NCBI RefSeq assembly: GCF_014648855.1 | Contig: NZ_BMRX01000001.1 | Coordinates: 310,001 to 374,000, forward strand | Reading direction: 5' to 3' | Length of the DNA: 64,000 nucleotides | From: Streptomyces parvulus | Lineage (GTDB): Bacteria; Actinomycetota; Actinomycetes; Streptomycetales; Streptomycetaceae | Part shown: positions 17,134 through 25,385 of the stretch, piece after piece | How positions within the stretch are numbered: the stretch's first letter is position 1 | How the letters are laid out: the number at the start of each line of letters is the position of its first letter | Translations under genes and position numbers: made by a program | The notes under the pieces: model-generated | Told to the model about the DNA's origin: nothing | Seen by the model: the letters and a program-made list of their open reading frames with translations, nothing else | Database searches by the model: none

Positions 17134-18018
17134 ATGGATACGAAAAACCCTAGCGCGCCCAAGCGCGCCCAGTCCCGACTCACGCCCAAAAACCACCCCG
17201 CCGAAAAGCCGTTCGCCGGCGTCACCCACGACCACGTGCGCCACACCGAGAACTTCACGGTGGTCGGCAACGACCTGGTGCAGCACCCGGAGCTGTCGGG
17301 GCTCGCCATCGGACTGGCCTGCTACATCCAGTCCGTGCGTCCGGGTACCGCCGTCGACATCAAGACCCTGGCCGCCCGCTTCCCCGAGGGCCCCACCCGC
17401 ATCGCCGCCGCGCTGAACGAACTCGAAGCCCACGGCTACCTGATCCGCAGCAGGGAGCGCACCGCCACGGGCCGGATCGTCACCCGCACCGTCTCCTGCA
17501 ATCGGCCCGGCCACCGCACCGCCGCGCGCGACACGGCACCGCGCAGGCCCGCCCGGCGACGCACGGAGCCAGACGAGGCCGCGCCACGCAAGCGCCTGCT
17601 CCCCGCCGTCCCCCAGCCCTCCTGCACCACCCCCGCCCTCCTCCAGGCGGCGGCCGAAGTCCTCACCGGCCTGCGCCGCCGCGACCCCCGCCTCCTGCTG
17701 TCCGCCACGGACGCCGAACACCTGGCCCCGGGCGTCGCCGCCTGGCTCGAACGCGAGGTCACCCCGACCGCCGTACGCCATGCCCTGACCGCGAACCTGC
17801 CGGACGAGCCCCTGATCCGCCCGGCCGCCCTCCTCGCCCACCGCCTGACCGCCCAGTTGCCGCCCCCACCGCCGTTCAGGCCACCGGCCCCACCAGCTCC
17901 CGGGCCCCGCCAACCCCTCCAGACCTGCGACGGCTGCGACCGCGCCTTCCGGGCGCCCGAGCCGGGCAGGTGCCGCGACTGCCGATCCGAGATGCTCCCC
18001 GGAGGCCGCCTAGCATGA
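17134..18018 (+). CDS. Winged-helix DNA-binding protein with C-terminal zinc knuckle
   Basis: A 294-residue protein. Residues about 30-115 look like a winged helix of the replication-initiator or DnaD-like type (GLAIGLACYIQS, TLAARFPEGPTRIAAALNELEAHGYL). The middle is basic and Pro-rich. The C terminus carries a Cys4 knuckle, CDGCDRAF---CRDC, at about 265-287. Proteins of this type are abundant in Streptomyces, usually next to XRE-DUF397 or nuclease genes, and are probably transcriptional regulators. The start is weakly supported: AGGA lies 17 bases before ATG 17134. Confidence 0.7.
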   Translation: MDTKNPSAPKRAQSRLTPKNHPAEKPFAGVTHDHVRHTENFTVVGNDLVQHPELSGLAIGLACYIQSVRPGTAVDIKTLAARFPEGPTRIAAALNELEAHGYLIRSRERTATGRIVTRTVSCNRPGHRTAARDTAPRRPARRRTEPDEAAPRKRLLPAVPQPSCTTPALLQAAAEVLTGLRRRDPRLLLSATDAEHLAPGVAAWLEREVTPTAVRHALTANLPDEPLIRPAALLAHRLTAQLPPPPPFRPPAPPAPGPRQPLQTCDGCDRAFRAPEPGRCRDCRSEMLPGGRLA

Positions 18019-18065
18019 GAGCGACGATCCTTGCCCCTGGGCACAGACGACGAGGAGCGAGCGCC

Positions 18066-18671
18066 ATGACCATCGCCCCGGACGACGCACGGCAGGGTGC
18101 ATCCCACCTGTACAGGGTCATGCGCGACTTCGTGGAGTCCACGGACGGCACGCTCCCCGGCAAGTTCGAGATCACCAAAGAAGGAATCGTCCTCGACATG
18201 ATGTCGCCCGTGCGGCCACACGAGCTGACCGCTCTCCGGCTCCGCAAGCGCTTGGAGAAGGTCATGCCCGAGGAGATCGTGGCGCACACCGGCGAACCCG
18301 ACGTCGAGATGGAGCCGGAGGGGATCCTGCGCCGTCCCGACATCATGGTCATCGCCGAGGCGGACATGGAGGGAGAGGGGCCGTTCGACCCGCGTACGAT
18401 CATCGCCGCCGTCGAGATCGTCTCCCGCTCCAATCCGGACAACGACTGGATCACCAAGCTGCGCGACTACCCACTGCTCGGCATCCCGGTCTACGCGATC
18501 TTCGACCCGCGCACCGCGACCGGCGCCGTCCTCAGCGACATCCACGCCACCCCCGGCGGCCCCCGCTACGCCACCCGCAAGGATTTCGTCTACGGCGAGG
18601 ACGTCACCATCGCCGAGTGGACCGTCTCGACCCACGACCTGCCGGTCTACCGCGACGAGGGCCGGACGTGA
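18066..18671 (+). CDS. Uma2-family restriction-endonuclease-like protein
   Basis: A 201-residue protein with the PD-(D/E)xK-like Uma2 (DUF820) core: the central RRPDIMVI supplies the Asp, and AAVEIVSRSNPDND followed by WITKL supplies the Glu and a Lys-equivalent. The end reads YPLLGIPVYAIFDPR. Uma2 proteins occur in large families in cyanobacteria and Streptomyces; whether they cut DNA is mostly untested. GAGGAGCG precedes the ATG at 18066. It lies 47 bp after the winged-helix gene and may be co-transcribed with it. Confidence 0.88.
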   Translation: MTIAPDDARQGASHLYRVMRDFVESTDGTLPGKFEITKEGIVLDMMSPVRPHELTALRLRKRLEKVMPEEIVAHTGEPDVEMEPEGILRRPDIMVIAEADMEGEGPFDPRTIIAAVEIVSRSNPDNDWITKLRDYPLLGIPVYAIFDPRTATGAVLSDIHATPGGPRYATRKDFVYGEDVTIAEWTVSTHDLPVYRDEGRT

Positions 18672-18691
18672 CGCCCGGGTGACGACGCCGA

Positions 18692-18724
18692 AGGGCCCGG
18701 AACCAGCGCCTGGTTCCGGGCCCT
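18692..18724. terminator. Bidirectional terminator, Uma2 gene / aspS
   Basis: A perfect 14-bp stem, AGGGCCCGGAACCA (18692-18705) with TGGTTCCGGGCCCT (18711-18724), and a 5-base loop between the convergent stops at 18671 and 18742. Confidence 0.88.
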
Positions 18725-18741
18725 CGCAAAGCTGCCGCGGG

Positions 18742-20505
18742 CTACTTCGGCTGCGGCTTGCGCACCGTCAGGTGCAGCTCACGCAGCCGCGACTCGTCCA
18801 GCTCCGTCGGCGCGCCCATCATCAGGTCCTGGGCGTTGCCGTTGAGCGGGAAGGCGATGGTCTCGCGGATGTTGGGCTCGTCGGCCAGCAGCATCACGAT
18901 GCGGTCCACGCCCGGGGCGATGCCACCGTGCGGCGGGGCGCCGAAGCGCAGCGCGCGCAGCATGCCGGCGAACTCGCGCTCGACGGTCTCGGCGTCGTAG
19001 CCCGCGATCTCGAAGGCCTTGATCATGATGTCCGGCTCGTGGTTCCGGATGGCGCCGGAGGACAGCTCGACACCGTTGCAGACGATGTCGTACTGCCAGG
19101 CCAGGATGTCCAGCGGGTCCTGGTTCTCCAGGGCGTCCATGCCGCCCTGCGGCATCGAGAAGGGGTTGTGGGAGAAGTCGATCTTCCCCGTCTCCTCGTC
19201 CTTCTCGTACATCGGGAAGTCGACGATCCAGCAGAACCGGAAGACGTTCTCCTCGAAGTGCCCGGCGCGCTTGGCGGCCTCGACCCGGACCGCGCCCATG
19301 ATCTTGGAGACCTCGTCGAACTCGCCCGCGCCGAAGAACACCGCGTGCCCGGCGGCCAGCGCCAGGCGCTTGGTCAGCTCGGCGACGTTCTCCTCGGTGA
19401 GGAACTTGGCGATCGGGCCGGTCAGCGAGCCGTCCTCGGCGACGCGGACCCAGGCCAGGCCCTTGGCGCCCTGCTCCACCGCGTAGTCGCCGAGCTGGTC
19501 GAAGAACTTGCGCGGCTGGCCGGAGACGTCCGGCACCGGCAGCGCGCGCACGTGCTTGCCGGCGAAGGCCTTGAACTCCGAGCCCTCGAAGACGTCGGTG
19601 ATGTCGACCAGCTCCAGCTGGGCGCGCAGGTCCGGCTTGTCGGAGCCGTACTTCAGCATCGCCTCGCGGAACGGGATGCGCGGGAACGGCGAGGTGACGT
19701 GGCGGCCACCCCCGAACTCCTCGAACAGCTCCGTCATCAGCTGCTCGATCGGGCGGAAGACGTCCTCCTGCTCGACGAAGCTCATCTCGACGTCGAGCTG
19801 GTAGAACTCGCCCGGCGAGCGGTCCGCGCGGGCGTCCTCGTCGCGGAAGCAGGGCGCGATCTGGAAGTACCGGTCGAAGCCGGAGATCATCAGCAGCTGC
19901 TTGAACTGCTGCGGCGCCTGCGGCAGGGCGTAGAAGCGGCCCGCGTGGAGGCGGGAGGGGACGACGAAGTCGCGGGCGCCCTCGGGGGAGGTCGCGGTGA
20001 GGATCGGCGTCGCCATCTCGTTGAAGCCGAGGGCCACCATCTTGCTGCGGATCGAGGAGATCACCGACGTACGCAGCATGATGTTGCGGTGCATGCGCTC
20101 GCGGCGCAGGTCGAGGAAGCGGTACTCCAGGCGCCGCTCCTCGTTGACCCCGTCCTCGGCGTTGATGGTGAAGGGCAGCGGCTGGGCGGCGCCGAGCAGC
20201 TCGACCTCGCCCACCTCGACCTCGACCTCGCCGGTGGGCAGGTCGGGGTTGATGTTCTCGGCGCCGCGGGAGACGACCTTGCCGTCGACCCGAACGGTCG
20301 ATTCCTTGGTCAGCTTGTCCAGCGCCTCGTACGCCTCGGTGCCCGGCCGGGCCACCAGCTGGGTGATGCCGTGGTGATCGCGCAGATCGATGAAGAGGAT
20401 GCCGCCCAGGTCGCGCCGATTGTGCAGCCAGCCACTCAGTCGGACGTCGGTACCGACGTCAGAGGAGCGGAGCTCGCCGCAGGTGTGGGACCTGTACCGA
20501 TGCAT
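18742..20505 (-). CDS. aspS: Aspartyl-tRNA synthetase (bacterial type)
   Basis: A 587-residue class II synthetase. An N-terminal OB fold binds the anticodon ([20 protein letters not shown]). Motif 2 reads [20 protein letters not shown]. An inserted GAD domain lies at about 290-410. Motif 3 reads [17 protein letters not shown]. The length is normal for bacterial AspRS. Streptomyces generally lack asparaginyl-tRNA synthetase, so the enzyme is probably non-discriminating and feeds GatCAB with Asp-tRNA-Asn; this is from family knowledge. A perfect parS site lies 42 bp upstream of its ATG, in the leader. Confidence 0.97.
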   Translation of the reverse strand: MHRYRSHTCGELRSSDVGTDVRLSGWLHNRRDLGGILFIDLRDHHGITQLVARPGTEAYEALDKLTKESTVRVDGKVVSRGAENINPDLPTGEVEVEVGEVELLGAAQPLPFTINAEDGVNEERRLEYRFLDLRRERMHRNIMLRTSVISSIRSKMVALGFNEMATPILTATSPEGARDFVVPSRLHAGRFYALPQAPQQFKQLLMISGFDRYFQIAPCFRDEDARADRSPGEFYQLDVEMSFVEQEDVFRPIEQLMTELFEEFGGGRHVTSPFPRIPFREAMLKYGSDKPDLRAQLELVDITDVFEGSEFKAFAGKHVRALPVPDVSGQPRKFFDQLGDYAVEQGAKGLAWVRVAEDGSLTGPIAKFLTEENVAELTKRLALAAGHAVFFGAGEFDEVSKIMGAVRVEAAKRAGHFEENVFRFCWIVDFPMYEKDEETGKIDFSHNPFSMPQGGMDALENQDPLDILAWQYDIVCNGVELSSGAIRNHEPDIMIKAFEIAGYDAETVEREFAGMLRALRFGAPPHGGIAPGVDRIVMLLADEPNIRETIAFPLNGNAQDLMMGAPTELDESRLRELHLTVRKPQPK

Positions 20506-20547
20506 CGTCGTTCATCCAGCCTTCGCGGATCGGGGATGGTGTTTCGC

Positions 20548-20561
20548 GTTTCACGTGAAAC
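20548..20561. promoter_or_regulatory. parS: parS site (ParB binding), aspS leader
   Basis: GTTTCACGTGAAAC, a perfect 14-bp palindrome identical to the Streptomyces parS consensus. It lies 42 bp upstream of the aspS start and 107 bp upstream of the divergent phosphatase gene. ParB nucleates here for origin-region segregation complexes. Confidence 0.95.
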
Positions 20562-20668
20562 AACCCCAGCGTACCGGGCGGCCAAGGCTGCCTTCCTCCC
20601 CTTTGGCCCGCCGTGACCCCCGCCCCGCGCGGTGGCAGCGTGCGATCACCTCTTCTTACAGTGGGCCC

Positions 20669-22819
20669 ATGCGCACTGGTGAGCCCCTGCGGGACGTGGG
20701 GGACGTCCTCGCGGCCCTGGCGACCGGCCTGTGGCACTGGGACACCGCCACGGGTGAGGTCACGGTCGACGCGGTGGCCGCCCGCCTGCTGGGGCTGCCC
20801 GCGGAACAGGTGATCCTCACCGAGGCGCAGGTGCGGTCCCGGCTCCATCCGGTCGACTGGAACGAGATCACCGGAGTGGTCCAGCTCGCCGTCGCGGAGG
20901 GCACCCTCGCCGAGGTCCGGATCCGGATCATGGACGAGCTGGGGCATGTCGTCCGCGTGGTCCGCAGCCGCTCCAAGCCCGCCTTCGACCCCGTGCGCAA
21001 GGCGTACGAGCTGACCGGCACCCTCCAGGAGGTCGCCGAGCCCACCCCCGGCACCCCCGCCGGGCGCAGCGCCGTCACCGGCGACTGGCGCCGCTCCCGC
21101 GAGGCGTTCCTGCTGGACGCGGGCCGCGCCCTGGCGGAGGCACGCTCCACGGAGGAGGTGCTGCGGGTCGCGGCGGCCCTGTCGATGCCGGGGTTCACCC
21201 CGGACGGCCTGGCGGTCTTCGGGGTGGCCGGCGACCGCCTCACCGTCATCGGCCACCACGGGCAGCCGGAGAACGAGGTCAACCCGTTCGTGGACATGTC
21301 CCTGGACACCGACTACCCGGCCGCGGAGGTGGCCCGCACCGGCCGGGCCGTCTACCTGTCCTCGCCGCAGCAGTACCGCTCCCGCTACCCCATGACCTGG
21401 CATCTCGCCGAGCGCTTCGGCCGCCGCTCCTGGGCCTACCTGCCGCTGACCGTGGCCGGCCGCACCATGGGGGCCTGGCTGGCGGCGTTCGCGTACCCGG
21501 TGGCCTTCACCCCGGACGAGCGGTCCGTCCTGACCACCGTGGCGCGGATGCTGGCGCAGGCCCTGACCCGGGCGGGCGCCGCCGAGACCCAGCGGGAGCT
21601 GACCGACGGGGTGCAGCGCTCCATGCTGCCCGTGCTGGGACCGGAGATCCCCGGCATGGACATCGCCGCCCGCTACGTCCCGACCGGCGGCGGGCTCCAG
21701 GTCGGCGGCGACTGGTACGACATGATCCCGCTGCCGGGCGAACGCTTCGCCATCGTCATCGGCGACGTCCAGGGGCACGACGTGCGGGCGGCCGCGCTGA
21801 TGGGCCAGCTGCGCATCGCGCTGCGCGCCTACGCCTCGGAGGGCCACCGGCCGGACGCGGTGCTCTCCCGCGCCTCGCACTTCTTCCACGGCCTGACCCA
21901 GTCCGACGAGGACCCCGGCGACCTGCGCTTCGCGACCTGCTACTACGCCGAGGTCGACCCCGTGACGGGCACCGTGGAGAGCGCCCGCGCCGGGCATCTG
22001 GACCCGGTCGTGCGCATGGCGGACGGCACCGCGCTGATCCTCGCGACGGCGGGCGGGCTGCCCCTCGGCATCGACCCGGACACCGACTACCCGACCACGC
22101 GGCTCGCCCTGGAGCCCGGGGACACCCTGATGCTGTGCACGGACGGCCTGGTCGAGACCGGCGGGCACGACCTCCAGACCGGCTGGCACCGCCTGCGCGT
22201 GGTTCTGGAGGACCACGAGGGGGGCCTGGAGGAGCTGGCCGACGCGCTGGTCCAGGCCGTGCACGGGCCCTCGTCGCACCACACCACCGGCCCGCTGGCC
22301 GACCGGCGGGAGGACGACATCGCGCTGCTGCTGCTGTGCCGGCAGGGCGAGGGCTGCGGCTGCGGCGACAGCACCGTGGCCCGGCCGACGGTGCGCCGCA
22401 CCATGCTCTCGGTCGCCCAGGCCGAGCCCGCCCGGATCGCCACCGCCCGGCAGCACCTGCGGGACCTGCTGCACGACTGGCCCGACGAGGACCAGCGGGA
22501 CGCCGCGGTGCTCCTGCTCTCCGAGATGCTGACCAACGTCCTGGTGCACACCGACACCGACGCCCTGCTGGTCGCCGAGGTCGCCGGGGAGCCCGGCGAA
22601 CGGCGGATCCGGGTGGAGGTCACCGACAACGGCGACGACCTGCCGCACAAGCGCCGCCCGGGGGAGATGGCGTCCTCGGGCCGCGGCCTGATGCTGATCG
22701 AGCTGCTCGCCGACGCCTGGGGCGTCGCCCCGCGCGGCAAGGGCAAGAGCATCTGGTACGAGGTCTACGAGTCCGCGGCCCCGGAGGACGGCCCCGCCGA
22801 CGGTGAGGCGGCGGCGTAG
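20669..22819 (+). CDS. PAS-GAF-SpoIIE phosphatase-HATPase multidomain regulator
   Basis: A 716-residue protein. PAS lies at about 12-115 (GLWHWDTATGEVTVD), GAF at about 145-310, and a SpoIIE/PP2C phosphatase at about 325-545 with GGDWYDM near 345, GDVQGHD and CTDGLVE. An RsbW-like ATPase follows at about 575-705 with the N box SEMLTNVLVH and G box SSGRGLMLIEL. Having a phosphatase and an anti-sigma-type kinase on one chain suggests it sets the phosphorylation state of an anti-sigma-factor antagonist in response to the two sensor domains. The ATG at 20669 has no clear Shine-Dalgarno and may be leaderless. Its 3' end overlaps the convergent transporter gene by 55 bp. Confidence 0.9.
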   Translation: MRTGEPLRDVGDVLAALATGLWHWDTATGEVTVDAVAARLLGLPAEQVILTEAQVRSRLHPVDWNEITGVVQLAVAEGTLAEVRIRIMDELGHVVRVVRSRSKPAFDPVRKAYELTGTLQEVAEPTPGTPAGRSAVTGDWRRSREAFLLDAGRALAEARSTEEVLRVAAALSMPGFTPDGLAVFGVAGDRLTVIGHHGQPENEVNPFVDMSLDTDYPAAEVARTGRAVYLSSPQQYRSRYPMTWHLAERFGRRSWAYLPLTVAGRTMGAWLAAFAYPVAFTPDERSVLTTVARMLAQALTRAGAAETQRELTDGVQRSMLPVLGPEIPGMDIAARYVPTGGGLQVGGDWYDMIPLPGERFAIVIGDVQGHDVRAAALMGQLRIALRAYASEGHRPDAVLSRASHFFHGLTQSDEDPGDLRFATCYYAEVDPVTGTVESARAGHLDPVVRMADGTALILATAGGLPLGIDPDTDYPTTRLALEPGDTLMLCTDGLVETGGHDLQTGWHRLRVVLEDHEGGLEELADALVQAVHGPSSHHTTGPLADRREDDIALLLLCRQGEGCGCGDSTVARPTVRRTMLSVAQAEPARIATARQHLRDLLHDWPDEDQRDAAVLLLSEMLTNVLVHTDTDALLVAEVAGEPGERRIRVEVTDNGDDLPHKRRPGEMASSGRGLMLIELLADAWGVAPRGKGKSIWYEVYESAAPEDGPADGEAAA

Positions 22820-23835
22820 CGCTTCTGCAGCTCGTGGACGATCCCGAACGCCGCCGCGGTCAGCGGTACGGCGAGCAGCATCCCGAGGATGCCGGCCACC
22901 GACGCCCCTGCGGTCAGCGCCAGCAGCACGATCGCCGGGTGCATCTGCACGGTGCGGCTCTGGATCATGGGCTGGAGCACGTGCCCCTCCAGCACCTGCA
23001 CGGCCACGACCACCCCGAGCGCCCAGAGCGCGATGGCGAACCCCCGGTCGGCCAGCGCGACCAGCACGGCGACGGTGCCGGAGATGAACGCCCCCAGGTA
23101 GGGGATGTAGGCGCCGACGAAGACGAGCGCGCCGAGGCCCACCGCGCCGGGGACGCGCAGGATCAGCAGCCCGACGGTGATGCAGAGCGCGTCGATGAGG
23201 GCGATCAGGGTGGTGCCCCGCATGAAGCCCTCGACGGCTCCGAAGGCGCGCCGGGCCATCGCCTCGACGGTGTCGGCGGCGCCGGGCGGCGCGAGGGCGC
23301 GCACCGTGCCGACGGCGCGGTCGGAGTCGCGCAGGAAGAAGAAGACCAGCAGGAGGGCGAGGACCGCCACGGCGATCATCTCGCCGACCACGCTGAGCCC
23401 GGTCACCACGCCGGAGGCGGCGGTGCCGCCGAACTTGCCCAGCAGCTCGCGGGCGTTGGACGCCATGTCCTCCAGCGAGGTGCCCGCCGCCCCGAAGTGG
23501 TCGGCGATGTCGCGCGCCGCGTTCCGGACCGAGGCGACGATCTGGTCGCCGGTCTCGATGAGGGCGGACACCACGATGTACAGGGCGCCGCCGACCACGG
23601 CGACGACGGCGACGCAGGTCAGCCCGGCCGCCAGCGAGCGCTGCACGTGGGCCTTGACCAGCCGCTTGTGCAGCGGTCTGAGCAGGGCGGTGCCGAGCAG
23701 CGCGAGCAGGGCCGGTGTCACCGCCGTGCGCAGCTCGACGCAGAGCCGGATCGCGACGTAGGCGACACCGCTGGCGAGCAGGATGACGGCGCACCAGGCG
23801 GCGAGCCGGCGGACCGGGCCGGGGAGCAGCTGCAC
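22765..23835 (-). CDS. AI-2E family (PerM-like) transporter
   Basis: A 356-residue membrane protein with about eight hydrophobic segments and the family hallmark GLGALVFVGAYIPYLGAFISG, followed by LEGHVLQPMIQSRTVQMHP. The large soluble loop between segments 3 and 4 (about 90-145) is typical. Some relatives export AI-2 or act as Na+/H+ antiporters, but the substrate here is unknown. Start is GTG 23835, with GGGGGC just upstream. The C-terminal 18 codons overlap the convergent phosphatase gene. Confidence 0.88.
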   Translation of the reverse strand: MQLLPGPVRRLAAWCAVILLASGVAYVAIRLCVELRTAVTPALLALLGTALLRPLHKRLVKAHVQRSLAAGLTCVAVVAVVGGALYIVVSALIETGDQIVASVRNAARDIADHFGAAGTSLEDMASNARELLGKFGGTAASGVVTGLSVVGEMIAVAVLALLLVFFFLRDSDRAVGTVRALAPPGAADTVEAMARRAFGAVEGFMRGTTLIALIDALCITVGLLILRVPGAVGLGALVFVGAYIPYLGAFISGTVAVLVALADRGFAIALWALGVVVAVQVLEGHVLQPMIQSRTVQMHPAIVLLALTAGASVAGILGMLLAVPLTAAAFGIVHELQKRYAAASPSAGPSSGAADS

Positions 23836-23900
23836 GCCCCCAGCCGATCACGGCCCGGGCGGGCTGTCCTGTGCGGACCGCCCGCCCGGGTGACGCGGCG

Positions 23901-24605
23901 TCAGGCCTCCGGGCCCGCCTCGGACATGCCGTGCACGGCCGGCACGGTGCCGAGGCGGCCCTTCTGGAAGTCCTCGAAGGCCTGCATCAGCTCGTCCTTG
24001 GTGTTCATCACGAACGGGCCGTAGTGCGCCATCGGCTCCCGGATCGGCTGCCCGCCGAGCAGCACGACCTCCAGGTCGGGGGTGTGCGCGTCCTGCTTCT
24101 CGTCCGCGCGGACGGTCAGCGAGCCGCCGGCCCCGAAGACCGCCGTCTGCCCGAGGTGCACCGGACGCCGCTCGGCGCCCACCGAACCGCGGCCGGCCAT
24201 CACGTAGGCCAGGCCGTTGAAGTCCTCGCGCCAGGGCAGGGTGACCTCGGCGCCCGGGGCGAGCGTGGCGTGGACCATGGTGATCGGGGTGTGCGTGATC
24301 CCGGGGCCCTCGTGGCCGTCCAGCTCGCCGGCGATGACGCGGAGCAGCGCGCCGCCGTCCGGGGAGGTGAGCAGCTGGACGGAGCCGCTGCGGATGTCCT
24401 GGTAGCGGGGGGCCATCATCTTGTCCCTGGCCGGCAGGTTCACCCACAGCTGGAGTCCGTGGAAGAGCCCGCCGGACATCACCAGCTGCTCCGGCGGCGC
24501 CTCGATGTGCAGCAGGCCCGAGCCCGCCGTCATCCACTGGGTGTCGCCGTTGGTGATGGTGCCGCCACCGCCCTGGCTGTCCTGGTGGTCGAAGATCCCG
24601 TCGAT
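23901..24605 (-). pseudogene. Pirin, 5'-truncated (start codon and about 85-90 codons lost)
   Basis: The frame from 24605 to 23901 encodes 234 residues that match the C-terminal three quarters of bacterial pirin (IDGIFDHQDSQGGGG, then DTQWMTAGSGLLHIEAPPE). Full-length pirins are about 320 residues. They carry the HPHRGFET stretch just before this point, which gives two of the four Fe ligands; it is missing here. The other two (His and Glu of GLLHIE) remain. Upstream of the break the pirin leader seems intact: a dyad operator at 24631-24646 and GAGGAGG at 24609-24615. The leader's TACATC runs straight into the codon before IDG with no start codon. A deletion between two TACATC words would explain this. 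The frame stays open upstream, so a fused product from a distal start is possible. Confidence 0.75.
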
Positions 24606-24630
24606 GTACCTCCTCGGGTACGCCCACTTT

Positions 24631-24646
24631 AGTTGAGCGTTGAACT
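24631..24646 (-). promoter_or_regulatory. Dyad operator (MarR-like) of the former pirin promoter
   Basis: AGTTGAGCGTTGAACT is an imperfect 16-bp palindrome (12 of 16 positions symmetric). On the minus strand it sits upstream of TAAAGT and the GAGGAGG ribosome binding site. Similar TTGA-n-TCAA dyads precede MarR-controlled, redox- or quinone-responsive genes in Streptomyces. The regulator is not encoded nearby. Confidence 0.5.
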
Positions 24647-24668
24647 TCTTGCCAGTCCGAACCACGAA

Positions 24669-24694
24669 AGCCCGGAGGGCATTCCCTCCGGGCT
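24669..24694 (-). terminator. Terminator of the SseB-family gene
   Basis: A perfect 11-bp stem, AGCCCGGAGGG (24669-24679) with CCCTCCGGGCT (24684-24694), and loop CATT, 48 bp after the SseB-family stop. It isolates that gene from the pirin remnant. Confidence 0.8.
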
Positions 24695-24741
24695 CGCTCA
24701 GCGGTGGCGACGGCGCGTGGCCGTCGGCGAAGCAATGGCGT

Positions 24742-25212
24742 CTAGCCATACATGCGGCGCATCGCGAAATCGACCATCTGTTCGACGGCCTTCGCGTCGA
24801 AGACCATCCGGTGCTCGCCCTCCATGTCCAGCACGAACCCGTAGCCGGTGGGCAGCAGGTCGATCACCTCGGCCCCGGTGATCACGAAGTACTTGGACTC
24901 CTTGCCCGCGTAGCGCCGCAGCTCCTTGAGGCCGGTGAACATCGGGATCACCGGCTGCTGGGTGTTGTGCAGCGCGAGGAACCCGGGGTTGTCGCCGCGC
25001 GGGCAGTAGACCTTCGAGGTGGCGAAGATCTGCTGGAAGTCCTCGGCGGACATCTGGCCGGTGGTGAAGGCGCGCACCGCGTCCGCGAGCGAGGGCGGGG
25101 ACGGCTCGGGGTACAGCGGCGGCTGCTGCCCGTACCCGCCGCCCATGGGCTGCTGCGGCGGCGGGGCGTACTGCTGCTGCTGAGGACCCGCGGTCTGGTC
25201 GTAGCCGTACAT
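24742..25212 (-). CDS. SseB-family protein
   Basis: A 156-residue protein. The first 40 residues are Gln/Pro/Gly/Tyr-rich (for example QQQQYAPPPQQPMGGGYGQQ). The rest matches the SseB N-terminal domain: YCPRGDNPGFLALHNTQQ, then VIPMFTGLKELRRYAG, and LPTGYGFVLDMEGEHRMVFD. SseB-domain proteins are common in actinobacteria; several act as enhancers or adaptors, but no reaction is known. A short tandem repeat lies immediately upstream of the ATG. Divergent from the acyl-CoA dehydrogenase gene. Confidence 0.88.
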   Translation of the reverse strand: MYGYDQTAGPQQQQYAPPPQQPMGGGYGQQPPLYPEPSPPSLADAVRAFTTGQMSAEDFQQIFATSKVYCPRGDNPGFLALHNTQQPVIPMFTGLKELRRYAGKESKYFVITGAEVIDLLPTGYGFVLDMEGEHRMVFDAKAVEQMVDFAMRRMYG

Positions 25213-25220
25213 GCCGCAAA

Positions 25221-25241
25221 GAGTAACGAGTAACGAGTCAC
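25221..25241. repeat. 7-bp tandem repeat (GAGTAAC x2, GAGTCAC)
   Basis: Three 7-bp units, the third with one change, start 9 bp upstream of the SseB-family ATG, in its 5' untranslated region or promoter. Iterated sites of this spacing can be regulator half-sites; no regulator is evident. Confidence 0.7.
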
Positions 25242-25269
25242 AGATGACCCGCTCGGGGTTGCTTCTTAT

Positions 25270-25293
25270 TACCGACGGGTAGCATCATCGGTA
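25270..25293. promoter_or_regulatory. Putative operator upstream of acyl-CoA dehydrogenase
   Basis: TACC-GACG-GGTA (25270-25281) is a short dyad, and TACCGA (25270-25275) also pairs with TCGGTA (25288-25293). It lies about 95-115 bp upstream of the acyl-CoA dehydrogenase start. It may be a fatty-acid regulator site; this rests on symmetry and position only. Confidence 0.35.
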
Positions 25294-25385
25294 GCGAGGC
25301 TGAGCTACTGCTTGGTACGCGCAGTCGGTATGTGTACAGATGCGAGGATCCAGTGCCTCGCCGATCTCTCAACGGAGCCGTCGCC

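Noticed and set aside
24600-24650. Attachment site or insertion-sequence scar at the pirin break
   Set aside because: No inverted-repeat ends, target duplication or tRNA fragment was found. The bases upstream of the break read as a normal pirin promoter and ribosome binding site, so a simple deletion explains it.
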